DNA of 8,720 nucleotides from Gemmatimonadota bacterium. Lineage in GTDB: Bacteria; Latescibacterota; UBA2968; UBA8231. The translations under genes were made by a program, and so were the position numbers. Each line of letters begins with the position of its first letter. Position 1 is the stretch's first letter. The notes beneath the pieces are model-generated. The model made no database searches. It saw only the letters and a list, made by a program, of their open reading frames with translations, and was not told the origin of the DNA. This document shows positions 1 to 6,417 of this stretch, one piece after another. The stretch spans positions 10,887 through 19,606 of the forward strand of contig JAPOZF010000173.1 of assembly GCA_026706165.1 (NCBI GenBank), in the 5' to 3' direction.

Positions 1-201
1 CCTTATTTTCGAAGCTTGCAGAAAACAATCCTCGCTGATCATTCCCTTTGAACGGCGGCGTCCGTGATCTCAAACTCCTGCCATCCCCGTCGGAGGTCTC
101 CGCCAACCTGCTGACATTGACATCTTGAACGCCTCTTCGACGGACTGCTCCACCGCCTCAATCGAGATGCTGGACGACCCTTCGCAACCCGGATTCCCCG
201 A
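1..201. other. Leading edge, no complete gene; possible end of an upstream gene
   Basis: No complete gene can be supported here. All three + frames are interrupted: stops at 36-38 and 126-128 in one, 49-51 and 118-120 in the second, 65-67 in the third. The third frame is then open from 68 and ends in a TGA at 203-205 that overlaps the GTG start of the glycosyltransferase as GTGA, an arrangement typical of translationally coupled genes. This could be the 3' end of an upstream + strand gene with a frameshift, or simple non-coding sequence. The first 50 bases are clearly more AT-rich than what follows. I recognise no protein family in any frame. Confidence 0.3.
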
Positions 202-963
202 GTGAGATTCAGCGTCGTCGTCCCCGCCCGCAACGCCCCGAACCTCTCGGCGGCGATCGACAGCTGCCTTACCCAGAGGCCGAAACCGCACGAGGTCATC
301 GTCGTCGACGACGCCAGCAGCGAGCATCCTGTCGAATCGCTGCGGGAGCGATTTGCCGCCGAGTGCGACAGGGGTCTGCTGAAGATCATAACCCTCTCGA
401 CAAACCGCGGTCCCTCGGCCGCAAGGAACACCGGATGGGATGCGGCCACCGGGGACTTCGTCGCCTTCCTCGACGCCGACGACCGCTGGAATGCGGGGAA
501 GCTGGCCGTTGTCGCTTCCTGGCTCACCGACAATCAGACCATCGACTGGCTGGCCCACGGCTACGCGGTCGGTCCGACCGAGCCTGAGAATGATGAGCCG
601 GCCCCCGCCAGGCTTTCCCTGCGCCGGCTCCTCGTCTCGAATCCCGGCCAGACCTCCTCGGTGGTGCTGCGCGGCTCGATTTCCCAGCGGTTCGACGAGG
701 GCATGCGGCACAGCGAGGATTACGATCTCTGGCTGCGGATCGCCGCGGCCGGACATGGCTGCTACTTCTCTCCCGCCAGGCTGACCGCCCTTGGCCGGCC
801 CCAGCTTGCTGCCGGCGGCCTCAGCGAGAACCGCCGGGCGATGCGGAAGGGGGAGATGCGGGCTTTCCTCCACCTGATCGCCGCCCGCCCGATTCTGGCC
901 CCCTTGCTTCCCTTTCTCCTTGCCTGGTCCCTGCTCAAACATTTCCGCAAGGCGGTCTCCTGA
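202..963 (+). CDS. Family 2 glycosyltransferase
   Basis: This gene encodes a 253-residue GT-A fold glycosyltransferase of family GT2, which transfers a sugar from a nucleotide-sugar donor to an acceptor at the cytoplasmic face of the membrane. The N-terminus is classic for the family: FSVVVPARN (3-11), then EVIVVDDASSE (31-41), NRGPSAARNTG (68-78) and the metal-binding DXD in AFLDADDRW (88-96). SEDYDLWLRI (171-180) carries the acidic pair expected for the catalytic base. A hydrophobic C-terminal stretch (about 226-246) followed by basic residues suggests membrane association. The GTG start is chosen because no other start lies between it and the in-frame stop at 118-120, and because it places the first beta strand correctly. 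No good Shine-Dalgarno is visible, but the GTGA overlap with a frame ending at 205 would allow coupling. Donor and acceptor cannot be predicted. The family call is firm. Confidence 0.92.
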   Translation: MRFSVVVPARNAPNLSAAIDSCLTQRPKPHEVIVVDDASSEHPVESLRERFAAECDRGLLKIITLSTNRGPSAARNTGWDAATGDFVAFLDADDRWNAGKLAVVASWLTDNQTIDWLAHGYAVGPTEPENDEPAPARLSLRRLLVSNPGQTSSVVLRGSISQRFDEGMRHSEDYDLWLRIAAAGHGCYFSPARLTALGRPQLAAGGLSENRRAMRKGEMRAFLHLIAARPILAPLLPFLLAWSLLKHFRKAVS

Positions 964-1034
964 AGCAGGCTCGGCAGCACACCCGAAATATCGCGAGCTT
1001 CCTGCCGTCTGAACGGAAGTCGGGTTATATTTCG
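964..1034. terminator. Inverted repeat between convergent genes, possible bidirectional terminator
   Basis: An exact 8-base inverted repeat (CGAAATAT at 984-991, ATATTTCG at 1027-1034) encloses a second one (CTTCC at 998-1002, GGAAG at 1015-1019). It sits between the end of the glycosyltransferase and the reconstructed end of the convergent sigma gene, the usual place for a shared terminator. There is no convincing run of T on either side, so termination is an inference from position and symmetry only. Confidence 0.3.
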
Positions 1035-1219
1035 CCCCTTCCTCCTGCCCTTTCCTTTTCTATAAGCGCTTTGATGTCCAGGCCGTCGATGGTCAAGCCT
1101 TCTATGGAACAATTTTCCAACTTCACGTTGCTCAGATTTACACGCCGAAAATGAGAATCCGACAGATCCATATGAACAAAGTGGCTATCCCGCATGGTGC
1201 AGTGTTCGAAGGTGATGTT
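1025..1219 (-). pseudogene. Out-of-frame C-terminal pentapeptide-repeat tail of the sigma gene
   Basis: Reading the minus strand from 1219 in the frame one base off the sigma ORF gives 64 residues with continuing pentapeptide repeats: NITFEHCTMRDSHF, VHMDLSDSHF, RRVNLSNVKLENCSIEG. It closes with GLTIDGLDIKALIE, a terminal segment I recall from pentapeptide-repeat proteins of this type, and a stop at 1025-1027. There is no start codon or ribosome-binding site of its own at the junction, so it is best read as the displaced end of the sigma fusion gene. Restoring one A in the minus-strand AAA at 1218-1220 (TTT on +) joins Pro-Glu directly to Asn-Ile-Thr-Phe-Glu without loss. The deletion may be real or an assembly error. 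Confidence 0.8.
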
Positions 1220-1965
1220 TCTGGCCGGGTATGGTCTCCTCCTCCCGTATTTCGAAAACTGACCCGATTGATGTTGACATGGTCGAAATTGGCACCGGTC
1301 AGATCGATGTGCCGAAATACTGCCTCGCTCATGTCCACGAATTCGAGGGTGGCCCCCGGGATTTCCTTGTTCCTGATCTCCATGACGATCTCCTTTTCCA
1401 AGTGGATGTCAAAGGTGCAAAATTGCAGAACTTCGTCCTTTCTCAATTGTTTGCGGGCATCATGCAACCGCCGTTTTACCGTGCCTGTTGGAGTATCCAT
1501 CCATGCTGCAATGTCTTCTACTGAAAACGCGAAGAAATAGTGCAGAAGCACAGGTTCTCGAAAAACGGGTGAAAGATTGGCCAATGCCTTCCACAGATTT
1601 TCCCCGGCTTCTCGTTGTTCGAGGCTGCTGTGGGGATTTTGGTTGTCGTCTCCGGCTTGCTCGGAGAGGGTCATTTCCCGACCTCTCTTCTCCAAGGTCT
1701 TCAGGCAGGTGTTGTAGAGAATGGTCCTTACCCATGCTCCAAACCGATCCCTTTTCTTCAGGGAGTTCAGCGACAGGTACGCATTGACAAAGGCATCGTG
1801 GACACTTTCTCCAGCCTGTCTGTGATCTCGGAGCCTCGAATAAGCCATTGCCCACAAGACCTGCTGATAGCGCTGGACAAGCAGACCATACTGTTCCACA
1901 TCTCCGTTCAATACTGCCCGAACGATATCCTCGTCTCGTTTCTCGCTGTAGACATGTTGGACCAT
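1138..1965 (-). CDS. ECF-like sigma factor fused to a pentapeptide-repeat domain (frameshifted)
   Basis: The first 175 residues form an ECF-like sigma factor. Region 2 spans about 12-95 (DIVRAVLNGD, HDAFVNAYLSL, RFGAWVRTILYNTCLK) and region 4 about 124-176, with a helix-turn-helix around FSVEDIAAWMDTPTGTVKRRLHDAR (split here at 148-171). It should direct RNA polymerase to a small set of promoters. Residues 200-238 are pentapeptide repeats of A(D/N)LXX type: ATLEF, AVFRHIDLTGANFDHVNI, VSF. After Glu249 the reading frame loses the repeat pattern, and the last 26 residues to the stop at 1138 look spurious. The adjacent frame, overlapping by one base at 1219, resumes the repeats and runs to 1025. 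Repairing a single missing base gives a 313-residue protein. The start ATG has a weak GAGAG upstream. G+C content (about 50% in 1741-1800) is far below that of the neighbours, suggesting foreign origin. No anti-sigma gene is seen nearby. Family assignment is firm; whether the gene works as it stands is uncertain. Confidence 0.85.
   Translation of the reverse strand: MVQHVYSEKRDEDIVRAVLNGDVEQYGLLVQRYQQVLWAMAYSRLRDHRQAGESVHDAFVNAYLSLNSLKKRDRFGAWVRTILYNTCLKTLEKRGREMTLSEQAGDDNQNPHSSLEQREAGENLWKALANLSPVFREPVLLHYFFAFSVEDIAAWMDTPTGTVKRRLHDARKQLRKDEVLQFCTFDIHLEKEIVMEIRNKEIPGATLEFVDMSEAVFRHIDLTGANFDHVNINRVSFRNTGGGDHTRPETSPSNTAPCGIATLFIWICRILIFGV
1381..1395 (-). promoter_or_regulatory. Internal ribosome-binding site and ATG at the start of the pentapeptide domain
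   Basis: Inside the sigma reading frame, AAGGAG (1395-1390 on the minus strand) lies six bases before an in-frame ATG at 1383-1381, which is Met195 (MEIRNKEIPG). This is a stronger ribosome-binding site than that of the sigma start itself. It falls at the boundary between the sigma region and the pentapeptide repeats, so a separate pentapeptide-repeat protein (about 119 residues after frame repair) could be made from the same message. Position and spacing are seen directly; use of the site is inferred. Confidence 0.45.
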
Positions 1966-1992
1966 GGATAGTGTTCTCTCAGGGGTTACCAG

Positions 1993-2019
1993 TTAGATCC
2001 TGAAGTCGGAGATTGGTTC
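1993..2019 (-). promoter_or_regulatory. Candidate ECF-type promoter of the sigma gene
   Basis: Reading the minus strand, GAACC (2019-2015) is followed after 17 bases by TCTAA (1997-1993), about 27 bases before the sigma ATG at 1965. A GAAC-type -35 element with this spacing and a TCT(A/G)A-like -10 is the general form of promoters used by sigma-E-like ECF factors, many of which activate their own genes. The match is short and was found by eye, so it is only a candidate. Confidence 0.3.
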
Positions 2020-2058
2020 GCCAGAAATGGACTTCATACCTCACGCCGTGAACCCACC

Positions 2059-3825
2059 GTGCCTGGAATAGTCGGATTCACCGCGCCCGCGGGCTGGAGC
2101 GACGAGGAGGCCGGCGCCGCCCTGCTCAAGATGCGGGACGCACTCCAGTACTGCGAAAAGCACCAGACCGGCCCCTGCCTCTCCTTCCCCGGGGTGCGGG
2201 GGTCCGGCGTCTCAACCAACCCGCACCAGGAACAGGTCTTCAGCACTCCCGACCTCACCGTCTGGATGGACGGCGAATGCTGGATCGGCGACGAGAGCGC
2301 CCGCATTCCCGGCGCCGGGAATGCCGTCGGCCCGGCGCTCCTCCACGCGCTATTCCAGTCCGACGACCCCCTCTCCGCGCCCGCCGCCCTGGAGGGCACC
2401 TTCGCCGCCGCCGTTTACGACGCCCGCGCCCGGAAGGTCCATCTCGTCTCCGACCGCTACGGGCTTCGCCAGCTCTGCTGGACCCGCCGCGGGGAGGCCC
2501 TCGCCTGGGCGACCGAGTCCAAGGCCCTGCTGCACCTGCCCGGGTTCAGTCCCGTCCTCGACCGCCTGTCCCTGGATGCCTTCCTCGGCATCGGCTACCT
2601 CTTGGGAAACCGCACCTGGCTGGAAAACGTCGAGCGGCTGGCGCCTGCCACCTGCCTGACCTGGGATCTCCGGGAGCGGACGATACAGGAACGGCGCTAC
2701 TGGGATTGGGGGAGGGTTTCTGCGGACATCGGCAAGGCCTCCCCCCGGGAGCTGGCAGAAGAGCTGGGCCGGCGGTTCACGCGGGCTGTCGAACGGCGAT
2801 GCGGACCGGGAGAGCGCGTCGGCCTCACCCTCAGCGGCGGGCTCGACTCCCGGGCGATCCTCGCCGCCATGCCGCAGCGCCGGGAACCGGTCCCTGTCCT
2901 GACCTTCGGCTCCGGGAACAGCAGCGAGGTCCGCATCGCCGCCATGGCCGCGGCCCTCAAGGGGGCCAGGCACCACACCTTCGAGATCGGGCCGAGGAAC
3001 TGGTTTCTCCCCCGCATCGGCGGAGTCTGGGCGACCGACGGTCAGCTCGACCTCTACCACATGCACGGCGTCGAGTATCCCGGCCTGGGGGACCTGTTCG
3101 CGACCGCCCTGTCGGGGGCGGGCGGAGACGGAATCGTCGGGGGCGGCCACCTGTTTGAAGCAGCCGGCTTTTGCGACTATGCCCGCAACGTGCTTTTCCT
3201 CGACCCGGAGCGTTCCCCCGCCCTCGCCGCGGTCCTCGAGGAGGAGTTTTCCCGCGCCGGCTCGGCGCACGCCCTTTACATCACCCACCGCATGCGCTGC
3301 TTCACCCTCCAAGGCCTGCGGCTGTGGACCGCCAGGGGCGCCGACTACCGCCTCCCCTTTCTCGACAACCGGTTTCAGGAGCTGCTCTTCGCGATTCCCA
3401 CCGCCCTGAAACGGCACAACCGGCTCTACCGGACGATGCTTCTGACCGCCTTCCCCGACTACTTCAAGGACATCCCCTGGCAGGCCACGGGGCTGCCTCT
3501 TTCCTGGCCGATGTGGGCGGTCCGGGCGCGCGCAAAGCTCCTCGGGCTGGGGAGACGGCTGGGCTTGCGGGGCCGGGGCGAGCGCACCGGCCTTTTCGAT
3601 TACCCGGGATGGATCCGCACGGAACCGGCCCGCGGCACCTTCTCCGGGCTGCTGGCAAATCCCGACGCCCTGTATCGTAACTACATTTCAGGGAAGGCAG
3701 TGACCGCCGCGCTCGAGGAGCACCTGAACGGGAGCGACCGCAGCCGGCAGCTTTGCCGCTACCTGACGCTCGAGCTCTGGCTCCAGCAGGTTTTCCAGGG
3801 CCGCTGGCGCCAGGGACCGGAGTGA
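2059..3825 (+). CDS. Asparagine-synthetase-like ATP-dependent ligase lacking the glutaminase cysteine
   Basis: The 588-residue protein has the AsnB layout: an N-terminal class II glutamine-amidotransferase-like domain (about 1-165) and a C-terminal ATP-pyrophosphatase domain (about 225-575). The ATP side looks intact: the PPi loop LSGGLDSR (258-265), LTFGSGNSSE (281-290), SGAGGDGIVGG (352-362, the usual SGxGGDE region), and LPFLDNRFQEL (432-442). The end CRYLTLELWLQQV (566-578) is typical of AsnB relatives in biosynthetic clusters. The N-terminus reads MPGIVGF where true glutaminases have MCGI(V/A)GF, so the nucleophilic Cys is absent. The usual NGE loop reads MDGE (70-73). The protein probably activates a carboxylate as an acyl-adenylate and joins it to ammonia or another amine rather than using glutamine, as beta-lactam synthetase and lasso-peptide cyclases do. 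Its substrate is unknown. The GTG start is set by the MPGIVGF motif; no clear Shine-Dalgarno precedes it. The oxygenase gene follows after 39 bases, probably in the same operon. Confidence 0.9.
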   Translation: MPGIVGFTAPAGWSDEEAGAALLKMRDALQYCEKHQTGPCLSFPGVRGSGVSTNPHQEQVFSTPDLTVWMDGECWIGDESARIPGAGNAVGPALLHALFQSDDPLSAPAALEGTFAAAVYDARARKVHLVSDRYGLRQLCWTRRGEALAWATESKALLHLPGFSPVLDRLSLDAFLGIGYLLGNRTWLENVERLAPATCLTWDLRERTIQERRYWDWGRVSADIGKASPRELAEELGRRFTRAVERRCGPGERVGLTLSGGLDSRAILAAMPQRREPVPVLTFGSGNSSEVRIAAMAAALKGARHHTFEIGPRNWFLPRIGGVWATDGQLDLYHMHGVEYPGLGDLFATALSGAGGDGIVGGGHLFEAAGFCDYARNVLFLDPERSPALAAVLEEEFSRAGSAHALYITHRMRCFTLQGLRLWTARGADYRLPFLDNRFQELLFAIPTALKRHNRLYRTMLLTAFPDYFKDIPWQATGLPLSWPMWAVRARAKLLGLGRRLGLRGRGERTGLFDYPGWIRTEPARGTFSGLLANPDALYRNYISGKAVTAALEEHLNGSDRSRQLCRYLTLELWLQQVFQGRWRQGPE

Positions 3826-3848
3826 GGTTCCAACCAGATCGACTGTCC

Positions 3849-3854
3849 AAGGGA
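3849..3854 (+). promoter_or_regulatory. Ribosome-binding site of the oxygenase gene
   Basis: AAGGGA lies ten bases before the ATG at 3865 and supports that start. Confidence 0.5.
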
Positions 3855-3864
3855 ACGAATCGCC

Positions 3865-4677
3865 ATGACGAGAAACGACGAGGAAACCCTGCACCCCCCT
3901 GTCATAAGCGAGAGCGAGCTGTCGTACTGGCGGGAGAACGGCTACGTCCGTCTCGGCCGCGTGGCGCCCCTGGCCCGGATCGAGGCGCTGTGCGAGCGCA
4001 TCGACGAGATCATGCTGGGAAGGGTGAGTTACCCGAACATGCTGATGCAGCTCTGTCCGTCGGTCGGGGACCCCGACAAGGCGAAGCAGACCAAGGTGTT
4101 CAAGGGCTCGTCTCTCAAGTACCGCAAGATCCAGGACCTCGAACAGGACCCGCTGTTTCTCGCCTACATCCAGCAGCCGCTGTTCCGCGACATCACCCGC
4201 AAGATCATCGGCGACAGGGTCTCGTCGTTCCGCTCGATGTTCATGAACAAACCGGCCGGACGCGGGACCCTGCTCAACTGGCATCAGGACGGGACCGGCA
4301 GCTGGGGCCTGAGCATCTCACCGGTGGTCACCATCTGGACGGCGCTCGACGCGACCTCGGTCGCCAACGGCTGCCTCCAGATAATCCCGGGGTCACACAA
4401 GTCGATGATCAACGCCAATCACGACCAGCTCTACCCCGAGCAGATTCCCGAGCACGCCGCGGACCACAAGCGGCTGCACCTCGAATTGGAGAAAGGAGAG
4501 GTGGTGCTCCTGCACAACTGGACCCTGCACCGCTCCGAGCCCAACACCACGGACCGGCCGCGCCGGGCTTTCAGCGTCTGCTACGTAGACGCCGACACCG
4601 TCCACAACGAAACAGGGAAAACCTGGCCCCAGGTGTTTCCGGAGTTTGTTCCCGTAGCCGCGGAAGCGGCGGCCTGA
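3865..4677 (+). CDS. Phytanoyl-CoA dioxygenase family (PhyH) Fe(II)/2-oxoglutarate oxygenase
   Basis: This 270-residue protein belongs to the PhyH family of cytoplasmic non-heme iron oxygenases, which usually hydroxylate a substrate while converting 2-oxoglutarate to succinate and CO2. The iron-binding facial triad is visible: His140 and Asp142 in NWHQDGTGSWG (138-148), and the distal His222 in LHNWTLHRSEPN (216-227). An Arg at 233 or 234 (RRAFSVCY) is placed to bind the 2-oxoglutarate carboxylate. IIPGSHK (173-179) and LELEKGEVVLLH (206-217) are further family hallmarks, and SELSYWRENGYVRL (17-30) is the usual N-terminal helix. Length is normal for the family and all key residues are present, so it should be active. 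It follows the AsnB-like gene by 39 bases and is followed by a terminator-like hairpin, so it is probably the last gene of that operon. It likely hydroxylates or otherwise oxidises the product or precursor handled by the ligase; the substrate is not predictable. Confidence 0.92.
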   Translation: MTRNDEETLHPPVISESELSYWRENGYVRLGRVAPLARIEALCERIDEIMLGRVSYPNMLMQLCPSVGDPDKAKQTKVFKGSSLKYRKIQDLEQDPLFLAYIQQPLFRDITRKIIGDRVSSFRSMFMNKPAGRGTLLNWHQDGTGSWGLSISPVVTIWTALDATSVANGCLQIIPGSHKSMINANHDQLYPEQIPEHAADHKRLHLELEKGEVVLLHNWTLHRSEPNTTDRPRRAFSVCYVDADTVHNETGKTWPQVFPEFVPVAAEAAA

Positions 4678-4710
4678 TTTTGCCCTGTCGAGAACCGGGA
4701 CGGCAGCGTT

Positions 4711-4734
4711 TTCCGGGTTGGTTCCCGGAATTTT
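4711..4734 (+). terminator. Rho-independent terminator after the oxygenase gene
   Basis: A perfect 7-bp stem (TTCCGGG at 4711-4717, CCCGGAA at 4724-4730) with a 6-base loop is followed by TTTT (4731-4734), 33 bases after the oxygenase stop. The orientation suits + strand transcription from the ligase-oxygenase unit. The T-run is short, so efficiency is uncertain. The rest of 4678-4831, between convergent genes, holds nothing else I can support. Confidence 0.6.
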
Positions 4735-4831
4735 CCGGATGCCGCGTGCGCTTCTTCGACCTCGAGGCTGGTGACGCGGACGGACCGCCCGTTTGCCGCC
4801 CCCGATCACCGACCCCTCTTCAATAGACCCC

Positions 4832-5617
4832 TCAAGCCGACGCGCCGGAATAGTGGCGCACCCCGATCTTCCAGAACAGCCGCGAGACCACGAGCAGGAC
4901 CAGGGCCAGCAACGCGGTACCGATCAGAAAATCCGCGGTGAGCCGCCCCACCAACGCCTGAGCCGGCACCGTAACCGCGAAGGTCACCGGGACGAGGAAG
5001 GTCAGCGCCGCCCGCAGCCACCCCGGGTAGATGGTGACCGGCCAGCGCGCCGCCTCGTACATGCCGTGGAAGATCATCAGGATGTTCTCGATGCGGATGA
5101 ACCAGAACGAGATGGTCGCCAGAATCAGCCAGAAGCTGTACATGATCACGCTCCCGGCTGACAGCGCGATACCGAACTTCACCGCCGCCTCCGGGCCGGC
5201 GCCCCGCCCCAGGTAGTACAGCGCCGCGGCGATGATGACGGGGCCGGCGGCGACGTCGAGAAGGCGCCAGATCCGCACCTGCCCGACGCTGACCAGCACC
5301 TGCGCCTCCTCCGGCTTGGTCAGGGTGAAGTCGAGGGTCCCCTCCCGCACATCCTCGATGAACTTCTCCATGCTCGGCTGAATCACCACGCCGATCAGTC
5401 CCCCCATCAGCACGAACACTCCCAGCAGCGCGACTATTTCGGCGGGCTGCCAGCCGTTGAGGTCGTCCGTATGGCCGAAAACGACGGCGACCGCGCCTAT
5501 CGACCAGGCGAAGTTGAAGCCGGTCTTGAACAGCTGAAGCAGGAAGTTCGCCCGGTACTGCAGCTCGTTGAGCAAACCGATGCGAAAGAAGACGCAGAGC
5601 AGCCGCAGGATGCTCAT
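4832..5617 (-). CDS. ABC-2 type transporter permease (PF06182-like), second subunit
   Basis: A 261-residue integral membrane protein with about six predicted membrane segments (roughly 22-48, 59-79, 119-137, 146-174, 201-222, 230-250). The N-terminus FRIGLLNELQYRANFLLQLF (11-30), the cytoplasmic VREGTLDFTLTKP (90-102) and WPVTIYPGWLR (192-202) are characteristic of ABC-2 permeases of the PF06182 type, which pair with a second permease and one ATPase to form an exporter. The reading frame stays open far upstream, but the true start is the ATG at 5617, preceded by a GGTGGGA-like ribosome-binding site and overlapping the previous gene's TGA as ATGA. It is the last gene of the minus-strand operon. 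The exported substrate is unknown. Confidence 0.9.
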   Translation of the reverse strand: MSILRLLCVFFRIGLLNELQYRANFLLQLFKTGFNFAWSIGAVAVVFGHTDDLNGWQPAEIVALLGVFVLMGGLIGVVIQPSMEKFIEDVREGTLDFTLTKPEEAQVLVSVGQVRIWRLLDVAAGPVIIAAALYYLGRGAGPEAAVKFGIALSAGSVIMYSFWLILATISFWFIRIENILMIFHGMYEAARWPVTIYPGWLRAALTFLVPVTFAVTVPAQALVGRLTADFLIGTALLALVLLVVSRLFWKIGVRHYSGASA

Positions 5618-6417
5618 GCTCCCACCGCCGAGTATCTCTTCACGGCGCGGTTCCAGGACAGGCCCAGCACGGCCAGCGCCAGGACCAGCCACGCCCCCTG
5701 GGCGATGAAGCCGTCGACCGCTTCCCGCGGGGTCAGGCGCCCGAGAAGGAGCTCGACGGGGAACGCCACCATCCACTTGAAAGGCAGCACCCCCGCGGCT
5801 TTCTGCACCCACTCCGGCATCAACGACAGCGGCGCCATCCTGCCGGCCAGGAAGGTCACCGCGATGAAGTAGACCTGGTTCAGACCGGAAGTGTCGGTGA
5901 TCCAGAAGGCGAGAAGCGCAACCGTCCACTCGACGAGGAAGCGGACGAGAAAGGCGAGCACGAGGGCGGGCAGAAAAGCGACCCAGGCCCAGGCCGACGA
6001 CGGGAACGACGGTTCGAAGAACCAGACGAGGAAGGCGGCGACCGGAAGCATGACCGACAGGGTCAGCAGTTTGTACGACACGTTCTCGGACAGGTCGCGG
6101 TGCAGCGGGTGCAGGGGTTGCAGCAGAATGGGGGAAAAGGAGCCGCTGCGGACGCGCCATCCCATCTCGAACATGTGCCAGTCGAAGGTCACGTGACTGA
6201 CGAGCATGAAGGCGATGTAGTAGGCGGCAAGCCCCCCCTTGTCGAAGTCGCCGACGGTGCCCCCCCTGGCCTCGGCGACCGTCAGCCAGACCACGAGGTA
6301 GACGACCGGCTGCAGCACCCCGAAAATCAGGTAGATCAGCATCGCCGCCCGGTACTGCATCATCACCGCCAGGTCGGTCTTCACCAGGACGCCGTAGATG
6401 CGGCCCAGGGCGGTCAT
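5614..6417 (-). CDS. ABC-2 type transporter permease (PF06182-like), first subunit
   Basis: A 267-residue inner-membrane protein with about six predicted membrane segments (roughly 23-48, 63-80, 117-134, 142-173, 182-199, 241-256). The loop RSGSFSPILLQPLHPLHRDL (90-109) matches the conserved cytoplasmic signature of PF06182-type permeases and aligns with the EGTLDFTLTKP loop of its partner; the two probably form a heterodimer. The open frame extends upstream to 6897, but the start at 6417 is supported by AGGAGG just upstream and by an ATGA overlap with the end of the ATPase gene. The 3' end overlaps the next permease the same way. This tight coupling suggests equal stoichiometry within one exporter. 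Confidence 0.9.
   Translation of the reverse strand: MTALGRIYGVLVKTDLAVMMQYRAAMLIYLIFGVLQPVVYLVVWLTVAEARGGTVGDFDKGGLAAYYIAFMLVSHVTFDWHMFEMGWRVRSGSFSPILLQPLHPLHRDLSENVSYKLLTLSVMLPVAAFLVWFFEPSFPSSAWAWVAFLPALVLAFLVRFLVEWTVALLAFWITDTSGLNQVYFIAVTFLAGRMAPLSLMPEWVQKAAGVLPFKWMVAFPVELLLGRLTPREAVDGFIAQGAWLVLALAVLGLSWNRAVKRYSAVGA

Noticed and set aside
70..942. Long open frame on the minus strand opposite the glycosyltransferase
   Set aside because: It is an antisense by-product of GC-rich codon bias; the + strand frame has clear GT2 motifs.
1217..1260. Programmed ribosomal frameshift using the GGAGGAGGAG run in the sigma gene
   Set aside because: There is no recognisable slippery heptamer, and the frame repair fits best at a short A run downstream of the purine repeat; a simple one-base deletion explains it.
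2350..3417. Long minus-strand open frame opposite the AsnB-like gene
   Set aside because: Its product is a low-complexity Gly/Ala/Glu/Pro-rich sequence with no recognisable domain, while the + frame is an intact ligase.
2059..4677. Lasso-peptide biosynthetic locus (cyclase-like AsnB homologue)
   Set aside because: No precursor peptide, no transglutaminase-like leader protease and no recognition element were found, and AsnB-like proteins without the Cys also occur in other clusters.
3753..4826. Long + frame overlapping the oxygenase gene
   Set aside because: Arg/Pro-rich composition with no domain; the PhyH frame has all catalytic residues and a ribosome-binding site.
5618..6160. N-terminal extension of the second permease
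   Set aside because: The extension is Arg/Pro-rich shadow sequence inside the first permease; the ATG at 5617 has a ribosome-binding site and an ATGA overlap.
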